A stretch of 64,000 bases of DNA from Phellopilus nigrolimitatus (Eukaryota > Basidiomycota > Agaricomycetes > Hymenochaetales > Hymenochaetaceae), in assembly GCA_021029095.1 (NCBI GenBank), contig JAJOHG010000029.1, positions 248,001-312,000 on the forward strand. The letters are read 5' to 3'. Shown here piece after piece: positions 32,488 to 43,043 of this stretch (positions are counted from its first letter, which is position 1; the number at the start of each line of letters is the position of its first letter). Both the position numbers and the translations under genes were made by a program. The notes beneath the pieces are model-generated. The model saw only the letters and a list, made by a program, of their open reading frames with translations, did no database searches and was not told where the DNA came from.

Positions 32488-32884
32488 TGTAAGCCCGCTG
32501 GCGCGCTCTTCCCATTTCCGACACGATGTGTGTCCGACTGGCCGACGTTTTTGAGCCGACGTTTTTTGAGCCGACATTTTGGCCGACGTTTTCGCATTTC
32601 CGACTTTCCCAACTTGTCGGAAAGTCGGCTTACGTACTTCAAGAGTAATAAGGGTCGGATCCCTGTCGGACTGGTACTGTATAGTTTTTATTATATAATC
32701 CGACCCATTTTCACTGCGCGCCATCACCTTTGTTGCCTCAGTATCTCTGACAGCAACAAAGGTGAGTAAATGTGTCTCATGTATGTATTTACAGTATCTC
32801 TGACAGCAACAAAGATTACTTTGTCCTGTTTGTCTTGTAGGCTCAAGTGTTGGCACTCTCTGGGTGCCAGTGCCTTCCATCCCC
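32488..32884. repeat. Insertion of about 0.4 kb in the E-R1 upstream region
   Basis: Absent from the otherwise matching L1 sequence (near 10518). Possible CCCC duplication at both ends. It contains GCCGAC-type repeats (32540-32630), a perfect 12-base stem CACCTTTGTTGC / GCAACAAAGGTG (32726-32737, 32753-32764), and a 23-base direct repeat (32739-32761, 32792-32814). No ORF. Probably a small non-autonomous element. Confidence 0.5.
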
Positions 32885-33511
32885 TTGAGCAATGAGGAGC
32901 AAAAACATCACAGCTCTTTGTTTTCACTGTACCTCTTTCATTTGTCCTCAAAACTTGCACAAAATTCTGTGACAATATTCTATAAAATTTTGTTTACTTG
33001 TCAGCATACTTTGTTTTGTTAAAAAAAAGGGGACAAAGTGTGGCTTAATTTGCAATGGCAATCTTGGTGTCTCATTGCTCAGAAAATCATTTCTACATCC
33101 AGGAGAGTAATTGTCACACTTACCCCTAATCTTACAGTGGCTGTGTGCCTCTTCTCTTTGAGATTCAAATGTAGATCACTTCAGTTGTATAGACAAATTC
33201 AGGATCAAGCCAACAAATGCTATCTGCAGGCTGCCTTGTAACATGCACTTCTCTACTTGTGCACTTTTCCTCTTTGCATGAAAGCTTTTGCAATGAGGTC
33301 AGTGGCATGACAACCAATGCACAACATGTATGCTCCAACCAGCTTGCACACTGCAACGGTTGCCACCCTGGTGCTTTTGTGCTCTGCCAAGGAGCAACAG
33401 AGCCTGCCCCAGTGCAAATGTGCTTCAGTGCAATGTTGTGGTGCAGCACTACATAAACCCACCCAGTCGGAGTCTGCTGCTTTCAGAGCATCAGTACACA
33501 GACCTACCTAC

Positions 33512-33551
<40 letters not shown>

Positions 33552-33563
33552 AGAACCACAACA
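32885..33563. promoter_or_regulatory. Promoter region of E-R1
   Basis: Conserved E upstream block with the TTTGTTTTG/poly-A stem near 33008-33035. The TATA position reads TACATAAA here (about 33448-33456) instead of TATATAAA. A CAA leader of about 12 units lies at 33514-33552. Confidence 0.5.
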
Positions 33564-34185
33564 ATGTTAAAAATGTGAGTGCTTCTTATTGGTACTGAAT
33601 TCTGTTCTGGATGTTTACATCTTTGGTGCTGTGATGTGCAGTATGAATTCCCAAGATCGGCTTGACCCACATTCTCTGTTCCTTGTATTTGGTGCTGAGT
33701 CTCCAGTAAACGGCAACAGAGAAATATGGATAGCATGGACTAGTGACAGCTTCACCAAATTCTACAAATGCAGCCAAGGGTCCATAAGCTCATGGGACTA
33801 CTTTGGAAAAGCCACAGCCGAGGACCCAGGTATCGACCTGCACCATGCCTACAGGCTTAGCAAAAAGATACCTGTGGAAGGTTATGACATTGGTGGAGAG
33901 GATTTCATTGCTCTTTCAATGGATGAGCGGGCTGCAATCAGAAGAAGATCTGAAGCACTGGAAAACATGCTCAAAAGCAAGTTGCACTCTTGTAACACAG
34001 AGCGCACTGCATCCATTGCATGGCTTGTAGCACTGCTCCATGAGCCACTAATCACCTCCAACCTCACACTTGACCAGGACCTAAAGAAGCCCGGGCTTGC
34101 AGAGTCAGCTGCAACCCAGCTGTTTGACCATGGGAATGCACCACAGACTGAGCAGCGAGTCTTCAAGCTGTCAGAGATAGTGTAG
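33564..34185 (+). CDS. E-family small protein, copy R1 (unknown function)
   Basis: Exon 1 is ATG TTA AAA AT (33564-33574); exon 2 is 33642-34185, giving MLKIMNSQDRLDPHSLFLVF and about 184 residues. Family elements: FGAESPVNGNREIWIAW, FYKCSQG, LHHAYRLSKK, ALENMLKSK, IAWLVALLHEPLITSNLTLD, DLKKPGLAESAATQLFDHGN, LSEIV. Its 5' and 3' flanks match L1 closely, but the central coding sequence is closer to R2 in places, which points to conversion within the right arm. No known domain. Confidence 0.65.
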
Positions 34186-35069
34186 ATGAGTGCAGGATGC
34201 TGCTGCCAATCTAAAGCAGGCATGGCAGGCTTGGCGTTGGTCTGTTTCTCTACTCCTAGATAGACTGTGCACCCACACATTTGTAGTAGTTGAGCTAAAA
34301 TACAGCTCATTTCAAAACATAGAGATGATTTGGGGGCTATTTGGGCTTGAGCCAACACTGGCTAAATGTCTGAAGGTATGCAGGCATGCTTCAAGACTCA
34401 AGTGTTACAATTTCTGAGTTTACAAGTGTTGTGGTGTGGCGACTGCACATGCTGCAAGGTGCGCAGGTCCACGAGACACGAGGGACAAGCTTGCATATTA
34501 TTATAACTCCATAGGATTTGTGTATTATAGTGCTCTTTTAGCACAGATCATCACAATGAAGACATTCACTCGGAGTAGAAAAAGGAGGCGGGTCGGTTGA
34601 GCTGAAAAATCTTGTAGACTCTGAGCACGTGCATTGAAAAGGTGTCTTCTGGTGGTACGTCCAAGCTTGAGGGAATTTCAGAAGCCGGATTTATCAAAGT
34701 TGAAGGAGATGGATGCGAAAGGTTCATTTCCCTATCTTCATATCTCGCTCATGCCAGTACGTCACGGGCACGCGGGCGCGCCTTCCTTCCTTGTATATCT
34801 GCGCCGATCTCAACCCCACATCGGGGTTGTGGCTTCTAGGCTATCCTTAGCACCATCTGCAGTTACATGTACAGCGCACAGCGCACACCCACGCCCGCTG
34901 ACGACACTGCCCCCGTCGCCGCCCGCGCCGCCATCGACAGCCCATCGCACCCACACCCACGCCCACGCCAGTCCTCACGCCCACGCCCACGCTCGCTGCG
35001 CATGCCGCCCTCCCCCCGCAGCTCGAGCCTCTGTCTCTGTCTGTGTCTCTGACTCTGACCACGACCGCA
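34186..35069. other. Intergenic region between E-R1 and D (right)
   Basis: Mirrors 8335-9210. It includes the GGGCGT-type minisatellite in inverted form (about 34960-35000) and an AGACAG-like repeat near 35030-35050 just before the D start codon. No gene seen. Confidence 0.5.
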
Positions 35070-36332
35070 ATGTCCGCGAGCACGAGCAGCGCGCCTTCGA
35101 CCGCGGCAGGTGCGACGAGCACGGCGCCCCCCGCGCCCTTCACGCCCGTCCCCATCCCGAGCTCCGGCGGCCCCGGGCCCTCGCAGTCCGGCCCGCCAAA
35201 TAACGTCCCGCAGAGCAACGCCTTCCCCCAGTCCACCGCGTCCAACCTCTACCGTGCGTCCCCCTCCCCAGAGCCCGTGTGACCCACTAACTCCCTCCAT
35301 CTAGTGTACACATTCCTAGGTACCCCCACCCTTCTCCTGAACACACACGCGCGCAGCCATCTGACCGCCCCCACCTCGATCTACAGCGACGCTCGTGCTC
35401 CTCCTCCTCGTCTCGGGCGCCGTCATCCTGCGCTCCATGACGCTGCGCGTGCGCGCGCGCCGCGCGCTCGAAGAGGCCATCCGCAACGGCACGTACGTGC
35501 CGCCCTCGCGCTTCTCCCCCGGCGGCAGCGCCGCGGGCGCCGCACCCGAGCCCCCGCCGCGCCTTTTCGACGCGCACGTGAAGGACCTCGAGCGCGGCTA
35601 CGGCGACGGCGGCGGCGATGCCGAGGAGGAGAAGCAGGAGAAGGAGAACAGTTGGGCCCGGCTGAAGGTACGCCCCGTACCCCCGTCCGCGCACCACCAC
35701 CGCTCACACCCTTACAGCCCCTCGCAGCCGCCTTCATCCCATCTCCCTCTCCCTCCCCCTCTCCCGCCCCCGCCCCGGCCCAGCCGGCGCCCTGGACGTG
35801 GCGCCGCCCCCTGCGCGCGCTGCACATCCGCGACGTCCTCGACGCGCTCGCCGCGCGCGACCTCCACGCGCGCCTCGCGCACGCGCACGCGCGCGGCCCG
35901 AGCCAGGGGCAGCTTGCCGCCGCCGCGTTCGCGCCTCGTGAGGGTGCGGGTGGGGGAAATAAAGAAGGCGGAGAGCGTGATGGGGAGGGAGAGGGAGGGA
36001 GTGCGCCGGAGACACCGACGGTCCCGCGCCCCGCGGCGGTGCGCGTCGCAGTGCTCGTCGCGATGCCCGACCCCGCGCGCGCGGCGTACTACGCGCGCGC
36101 GGCGCCCGGGCAAAGGGAGAAGAGAGGGCCGACGGCGAGCGGCGGCGGCGGTGCGGGAAAAGGGAGCGATAGCGAGAAGGAGGGGGAGAACGACGGGGAG
36201 AAGGAGGGGGAGGGGGACGTGCCGTACGTCGAGTTCGGCGTCGCCGAGGTGCCGCTTGGCGGTGCGCCACCGGTGCCGGCCGCGGAAAACGGGGAGGGTG
36301 CGGGTGGCGGCGAGCTGAAGAGCAGTTGCTAA
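35070..36332 (+). CDS. Single-pass membrane protein of unknown function, copy D (right arm)
   Basis: ATG 35070 (MSASTSSAPSTAAGATS) to TAA 36330-36332. Splicing CTC TAC C / TG TAC ACA TTC CTA G / CG ACG CTC gives NLYLYTFLATLVLLLLVSG, one membrane helix, then AVILRSMTLRVRARRALEEA. A third intron lies after SWARLK. The C-terminal half is Gly/Glu/Lys-rich and GC-rich and ends PYVEFGVAEVPLGG then GGGELKSSC. Differences from the left copy are mostly in low-complexity stretches, where lengths vary in multiples of three, so both copies look maintained. Function unknown. Confidence 0.7.
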
Positions 36333-37178
36333 GGCCCGTCTAGTTTACGCGATTACGACTCGAATGAATGAATGGATCGATGGATGACAGGTGGAGGGAA
36401 GGACGGAGGGACGGACGCGCGGAGGTACGAGACGCGCCGCGTATGTACATATTTTCGCTTTGCTTTTGTTTTTGCTTTTGCTGTGGAGTAGACCGCTCTT
36501 GCTTTCGGATTGTACAATACTTGTTTTCTTCTTCTTCTTTTTTGTTTTTATCGAAGTCAAAATCGCACTCTGTCTGGATGTGCGACCTGCCTGGGATCTA
36601 CTTAGCGCGTGCGCGCTTTGATAACGATAGGGAAGGGGCTGCGTGTGTGGTGTGTCGGGAGCGAGCCAGCCACAAAGCCCAGAGCGTTGCTTCGATAAGA
36701 ATAAGGCGTAGCTGGCGATTCGTACGGCCATGCGAGCACGCCTGATCGTGTATCAATATGCGTATATGTACGTGCAGAGAACAGAGTACAGTGCGCTACG
36801 CCGCGCGCCCAGAGACTGCGCAGACGTGGGCTGCTCAAAACCCCATCGCACGAACGACTGAGCAGCTTGCGGAGCCGAGCCTTATTTGATATCCATACAA
36901 CTCAACCAATTCTGCAGTCATAGTAGTTGCGGGCGCTCCATCGACGGAGTTTTCAGGTATGCAGCAGAATGCGAGACCTCCTTATCGTTTTTCGGTGCAC
37001 ACGCATCTGTTCCGCAGACATGAGTACACGTTTCTGAAATAAATCCCGTACCTAGGGAAGCCGGCTCGTGTACATACATACAGATACAGTACACGCTTAA
37101 GTTAAGCCACAGGCCCGCAGCCCGCATAAATACACCACACAGGTACATACAGCCGCCCCTCCCCCCGTACGTTACACG
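36333..37178. other. Convergent 3' region between D and A (right)
   Basis: Mirror of 6382-7072, with GATG repeats near 36363-36385 and a TTC-rich tract near 36525-36545. It has about 150 extra bases around 36620-36850 relative to the left arm. No gene seen. Confidence 0.5.
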
Positions 37179-39095
37179 CTACACAGACCCGCTCCCCAGC
37201 GAGCTCGCATTCGAGTGCAGGCCGAACACCTCGCTGCTCGTCCGGCGCGCAATGTCGATCACGCTCCCGTTGGACAGGAAGGGCGTCCGCGCCGCGCGCA
37301 GCTCGAGCCCGGGCGCCTCGCCTACGCAGCACGCGCGCGCGTGCGCGCTGCGGATGCGGAGGTGCAGGTGCGCGCAGAGGACGTTGACGAGGACGCTCTC
37401 GGGGCTGCGGGGAGAGAATATGTCAGCAGTTTGCAATTTTGGTGCGAGAGGGGGAGACGCACATGATGAAACCGTCGCTCAGGGACGGCTGTCGAAATCA
37501 GGGTCAACAATCATAGCAACAATTAGCTTATCGCGCTGCGTGGGTACGGCATGGAGAGAGCAGCGCACCGAGGCGGAGACGACGAGCGCGAGGTTCGCGG
37601 ACGTCGTCACTACGGGTGTCGAGTCAACTGGCTTAGCGGGACACTTAGGCTGGGGCGCGATATTCGGTCACTCACATGTGATGACGCTGAAGTAGGCGAT
37701 GCCTTTCGAAACGGCGGATTTTGGACGCGTCTGTCAGATGCAGGGAATCGAATAAGGCAAGAGCAGGCGTACCATCGCGGGACAGCGCGCGCATCATCGG
37801 CGAGTTCGCGTAGCGCGCTATGGGCCGGGCATCAGTAAACCAAGCTCTCCCCGTACTCCTGGGAAATATCCGACGAACCGTCTAGAAATGCCTTGCAGAG
37901 CAGGAGCGCCAGCGCGACTGCGTGCGCAGAATCCGGGTCAGAGGCGTCACAGTTGATTAAATAAAACGGAAAAGACGCACGGAAATCGCAGATGAGATAC
38001 ACCATGAGCGCAGCCCAGATTTTTCGGTCGCCATGGAGGTACAGACATCCCGATGATATGTGCAGGGGGATGACTGTCGGCCAAACCAGTCAGCTCGGAA
38101 CAGCACGCCTGGAGTGCAAAGGGGCAGAAATCAGACTGACCGGTGTTGCTGAGAACGTGCCTCGTGGCAATGAATAGGATGAAACCCGACGAGCACTGGG
38201 GTGAGTGCCTTATTAGCAATAATAGATGAGTTAGGAATGAATTGCGACGCACCACGTATGTGCAGACGAGCAATATCCGGACAGATCGCTTGTGACCCCA
38301 GACGGCATCCGCGCGAAGGAAGACGGAAACTAGACAGATAAATCTGAGTTCATGATAATGGCTGATAACTGCCACTCGAAGCTTACATTCCGCGATAAGC
38401 ATTCCAATGACAGAAATGTCTAAAGGCCATATGGATGAATGGTTATGTGTTGGCCATGGAGAATGAGATAGGGATACTTGCATACTAAGGCGGCGAATCC
38501 ACCACTGCATTCCTGAGTAAACCCCCGGAAAAAATGAATACGGTCCTCGCGATTTCACGAGAATCTTTTTTCATGACTTACTTTGATGTCATTGTTTGAT
38601 GTAACAACTTTGGGCAAACCATATTAGCGCGAGCGTAACGGTGTACGGAGATTGGTTGCACATACAAAATACAGAAAGAATGGAAGTGGCGAATGGTAAG
38701 TAGCGGTTGAGAAAGAAGTGTAATTGGCGGATGGTCAGTTTATCTGACCAGACCAGCCGAATCTAATGGGGTATGAGATGAAACACGCCATGCGAAATAG
38801 GTTCGAGCTAACCTCATCATCGAGATTTGTGAGATAATCATATATCTTGAATACATTTCCTGGAATTTAATAAGTATCGTGTGAGGCGCAAGAGGATTCC
38901 TCACTTGGAAAGCAAGCGTAGCGACTTAAGAAGCGATACGAAGTCAGTAAGGCTGTCGATCAAACGAGAAGTGCAGCTTTTACAACCTACTAGATACTGC
39001 AGTAACGTCAGTTGGGGGAAGCCGATACAAGTAGACTGAAATCCACTCACTCTAGCGCGAATCACATCCTTAGCGTCTGCCTCGAGCGTATCCAT
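37179..39095 (-). CDS. DUF6533-domain seven-helix membrane protein, copy A (right arm)
   Basis: Mirror of the gene at 4475. ATG 39095 (MDTLEADAKDVIRAR), core IYDYLTNLDDE / IRLVWSDKLTIRQLHFFLNR, FLRADAVWGHKRSVRILL, GDRKIWAALMVYLICDF, ALALLLCKAFLD, RALSRDG, PESVLVNVLCAHLHLRIRSA, and SSLGSGSV with the stop at 37181-37179. The splice sites I used for the left copy are all kept, and the few amino-acid differences are conservative (for example R to C in RARSVG/RACCVG). Both copies therefore look able to make a protein. Function unknown. Confidence 0.75.
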
Positions 39096-39652
39096 GGCGC
39101 ACAATCGTCTGTCGAGAGTACAAAATCAGGACGCAGCGCGTCCAAAGTACGGACACACTCTGTATATACGCTGTGTACACGCAGACGGCGACCTGGCATC
39201 CTCGGAGATCAATTCGGCGTCTCGAAAGTCGCGGGCAGTGGTGATTATCAGTGTTGGGAAGTTAGTTCATCTGTTCTTGTAATCGCCCCAACAGGGATGG
39301 TGGGGAATTACGAATTGTTGATGGTTTGAGAATGCACGGTAGGCTGTCGGGCACTGAGAATCCGCTTTCCCACTGTACATAACATATCCAAATGTGATAA
39401 TCGTTCTTAAGAAAGGATTAGATCAGCGTGTGTTTAAACTGCCATTTCTTGCATAAATGCGCGAAGGTAGCGGTGTAAGACATAGGAGCGCAGAAGAGAG
39501 TTGTCTTCGCCGTTTTTCCAGTTGCAAGGGGAGGGAGTCGCTTACAGACGCGTACGAAAGTAGGCGCCCGGGTTGTGTCGGAGCTCAAATTTCACGACTT
39601 TGCTGATGTAACACAACACGTCATGCACACCGGACGCATCAATTCGCAAAAC

Positions 39653-40260
39653 TTCTTTAGATCTTTTGTTTCTTTTCTACGAAAGAAGGATATCTCCTTT
39701 CACCTACTTCAAGAAGACGAAACCAATTGGACTTTCGGCGGCGACAAGCTGTTCTCAAAGACCTCAAGGCCGAAGGTCATCAAGGCGATTTCAGTGCCAT
39801 CTCCGTTCTGAATGTCGTGCACAAGAGCACTAGCGCGGAGATGGAATGGCACGTATCAAGGCAAAGCGAGTGCACAGCGAATTTAATGCGTTAAGTTGGC
39901 CCAGGTGAGCACTTACGTTCGGGCGCTGACTCTACTATGTATAATAGACTCATAATTTCCAAACGGTGCCCATGTTGTTTGAAGATATACCCGCAATACA
40001 AGACTGCACTGGTTTCTTCGAATTGACATCGATCATATCGGATGTACTTCATGTCCAAGGCTTCTTTGATTTAGGAACCTACTAGCAGACCGAAAGCGCT
40101 TCCCGAGAACAAGTCGAACCATGATTGAAAATACAACGCTTGTACTCGTCACGTCGTGCGCTAAACGTGGTTTATCGTCTGTTCTGATGTGTTGTACATT
40201 GTAAGTCTGGGATGTCCTCCGGAAGCTTGGACGGTACCGCGCGGAAGCTGGCTCGCCCTT
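39653..40260. repeat. Dispersed repeat beside the right arm
   Basis: 39653-39940 resembles 47590-47880 and 54145-54430; 39940-40260 resembles 54440-54790 (shared CCCGCAATACAAGACTGCA and GTGCGCTAAAC). It starts exactly where the right arm of the inverted duplication ends. No ORF of note. Confidence 0.6.
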
Positions 40261-40507
40261 CTATGCTTTGCTCCGCGTGTCTCTTTCTCCGATGGCCCCT
40301 AAGAAGTTTGTGATCTTCAGCTTCCGAATTTGATGCGTCAGTGAAATAGGTAAGAAACGTTGAGCCGGTTCTTCGCAGCTCGTCTCCTACATAGCTACGG
40401 ACGCCAGAACCAGTCGCCCCTAGGATGCATACTTTCTTTCTTTCTTTCTTGGCAAGTCAGCACACATCTACAAGTCACTCCTTTTTTCTTTTCTACCGCG
40501 GTGATAC

Positions 40508-41777
40508 ATGGCAAGCGAATGCGTCGGGAATTTGCTATGCGAAGAAGTAGCTACGTTAGCGCAAGCACTCAGAATCATACAATGGACGAAACTCTCCAAT
40601 AGTGAGTTCTTGATTTTACGATTGAAGAATCCGCGCTGACATGCCATCGGTATCCCAAGTGTCAGCCCTGGCATTCCTCTCTTACGACTTCAGTGTGTTG
40701 CATTAAGCTGTCTCCCAGTTTGAATATCTTCTGATTCTGAACCCCACAGTTCTAATTTTCAATGACGAAATTTCGTTGATGTGGGTGAGTACAAGGCTGA
40801 GAGTGTACGTCTTACCCAAGGCCGATTATAACCCAGGATACAGCTAATTGGGTATCTCAGTGGCATTGCAGCTTCGCATTTATGCACTATATAACAAAAA
40901 TCGGAAGATTTTGATCCTTCTGATCACCTCCTTTTCGACGACTTTTATCGCAATGCTTACTCTCAGCATTAAATTTATGTTTCATGAGCATGGTGATTTC
41001 TCTTTTCTACGCTGATAGATGCGTATCTCATATATCCCTTCCTCGTGTAGCCTCCTTCGATAATTTCGGGAGCGGACAGGACGTGCATATGTGTGTGCCT
41101 ATCGCCTTGTCCAGTTACTTCCGGGAATTATGGATCCCGCTGCTTCTGCACGAGGCACTTCTATTCGGGCTCGCTTTATACAAAGGGATTGAAACCATGG
41201 TGACGCACGGGGAAAAAGGTTCGATGAACCGTATCACCATCTTCCTCGTAAGGGATTCGATGATGTATTTCTTTATGTAAGCTCCTTTCTTGGTTGCTTT
41301 CTCCTTTCCTATCATAGCTGATCGCTGTTTATTCCAGGGTTTTCATGACTTTCCTCGCGAGCCAGCTCATATGGGCAGTGGGAGGGGTACGTGCTGTCTT
41401 GCCAGCCCTTGTCTTCCTGTGCTTCCCATTAACCCGGGTTTCGTGCAATCAGGAAAACTACATTGAGCTTCCTGTTTGCTTGGAAATCTCGATGGTAAGT
41501 ATAATGAGTCAGCGCTTGCTCTTGAACATCCGGAAATTTCTGAGCTATGATCCCGCGTTGCTGTCTGACGGGTTGGGTTCGAGCTTGGCAGCGAGGAAGG
41601 CTATTTCGCGGGCGCACGGGCGGTCTGAAACTACTATCGACAGTGTTGATGACTACGACATGTCGACAGGGGGCATTATGCTCATGCCCCTCAAAAACGT
41701 CAGGCCTTACGTAAGAAGATAAATTCTGTGCAGTATGATTTGAAGTCTGACCGCATTGATTCACCACGCAGGTTTGA
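40508..41777 (+). pseudogene. DUF6533-family membrane protein B3, internal deletion
   Basis: ATG 40508 gives MASECVGNLLCEEVATLAQA, followed by the ALAFLSYDF exon and NFNDEISLMW-like sequence. At about 40800 the sequence jumps to GAGTGTACGTCTT, missing roughly 0.5-0.6 kb present in B2 and B4 (the LFL..RY helix and the VPEVLFLPEASSE exon). From there the rest is kept: ALYNKNRKI, FRELWIPLLLHEALLFGLAL, RITIFLVRDSMMYFF, SQRLLLNIRKFLSY, and the GTT TGA end exon (41772-41777). With a core helix missing it is probably a pseudogene, although the 3' exons remain open. Confidence 0.65.
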
Positions 41778-43043
41778 GGGCTTGGAAGTGAGACCGATAT
41801 TTATGCTCGCATTATCATCAGCATTGAACATAGTTTCGCAATCCTGACTTTTTTATTTTTATTGCTATGGATATGGATGTAGAATGTACTTGACCAGATG
41901 GCTGGCAAGGTCGCTTCTGATTTTAGGAAAGTCTGCATCCGAATGCTTTGGCTGTATGTATGTTATCATCATTGCCTTCCAAAATTCACCGCTATTTGAA
42001 AAAAGTGACGCAATAGCTTTGTCAGCGTGCTACATTCCTGAAATCTGTTCTATTCTCCTTTGTTTTCCGAATCAATTTAAAGTGCTGATTTTTTTTTCTT
42101 TTTTCAAATCGTCCCACAATGTGAACTGCTTCCTATTGAGAACGATACGGCCAACCCGATCAACAAAGCTGCTGAAGACTACGCAATATTCTGGTATAAT
42201 GCAACGCAGTCAATATTCAGAGTGCGCGAGTGCCCAGGCGATTCGGATGTTACTCGACAAGATCTGCCTCAAAGCTGCGTTCAACGAAAATCTCAAGCTT
42301 GAGCGGAGAAAAGGGGCATCCCGGGTTGAGTTGTCTACGGGAGCGTCCGCATACCCCGAGACGTATCTAATTCTGATATCACAGATCGATCTTCAGCCAC
42401 AGCCTGGCCTGTAATTATAATGCACTTCATCGACATGTCGCAATATTTTGTGGTTATTGTTCCGTGTCTTGTCAAGCCTGAGTATCCTCGCGATGCACTC
42501 CAAACATTCGGAAATTGACTGTATTGCTATTGAACTCGTGCCATTATATCTTGTTTGGGATAGGGGCCAAGGTAGAACACCGTCAAACTGATGTAGTTGT
42601 TTCGATACCGTAGCACATCAGAGTTAATCACTGAACTCAAATGATACTCCACACAGTCAACTCTTCGCTCTAGATTGATGTGAAAAAAGGTTTGAGGGGG
42701 CTTCATAAGAGACGAAGCCTTGGGAAAACTTGTTCTGTCAAATTTACCCCCCCTACGATGGTCAGTCAAGGTCAAGGGATTCAAACATTTGATGCTGTAT
42801 CCTTGGCGCATTATCGAATTTCTTCTGTTTGTCCCTCTCTTTCTATACGGAATCATGGGTTTTATATTCATATTCTCCATTTCGACAGTACCTGGATGGT
42901 ATGATTTGTGATTCATTGCCTCCAATTACACTGACCCATTTTACGTTACCCAGCTGGGACTTTCACGATCTTGGTAGGAGAAAAATTGCTACTGAAGCTG
43001 CAAGAGAATTGCGCTTACCGTTCTCTGTTCTCTGCACGCACAG
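41778..43043. other. Region between B3 and C; possible first exons of C
   Basis: An ATG-started open frame 41884-42414 (176 codons) is unusually long for this AT-rich stretch, but I recognise nothing in it. A hydrophobic open frame near 42740-42910 (with FLLFVPLFLYGIMGFIFIFS) could be an exon of a membrane protein. The first exon of gene C should lie in 42500-43043 but I could not place it. Confidence 0.35.

Larger units (their letters stand above)
20594..39652. repeat. Right arm of the large inverted duplication
   Basis: Mirror image of 3913-15509. It is longer because of the LTR retrotransposon 24422-32035 and an insertion of about 0.4 kb at 32488-32884, and shorter because of the loss of G-alpha exon 1 and promoter near 21190-21260. 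Gene order is G-alpha remnant, F, E-R2, foldback, E-R1, D, A. Confidence 0.85.

Noticed and set aside
41884..42414. 176-codon frame between B3 and C
   Set aside because: No motif, no homologue recognised and no clear neighbours; kept only as a note in the region entry.
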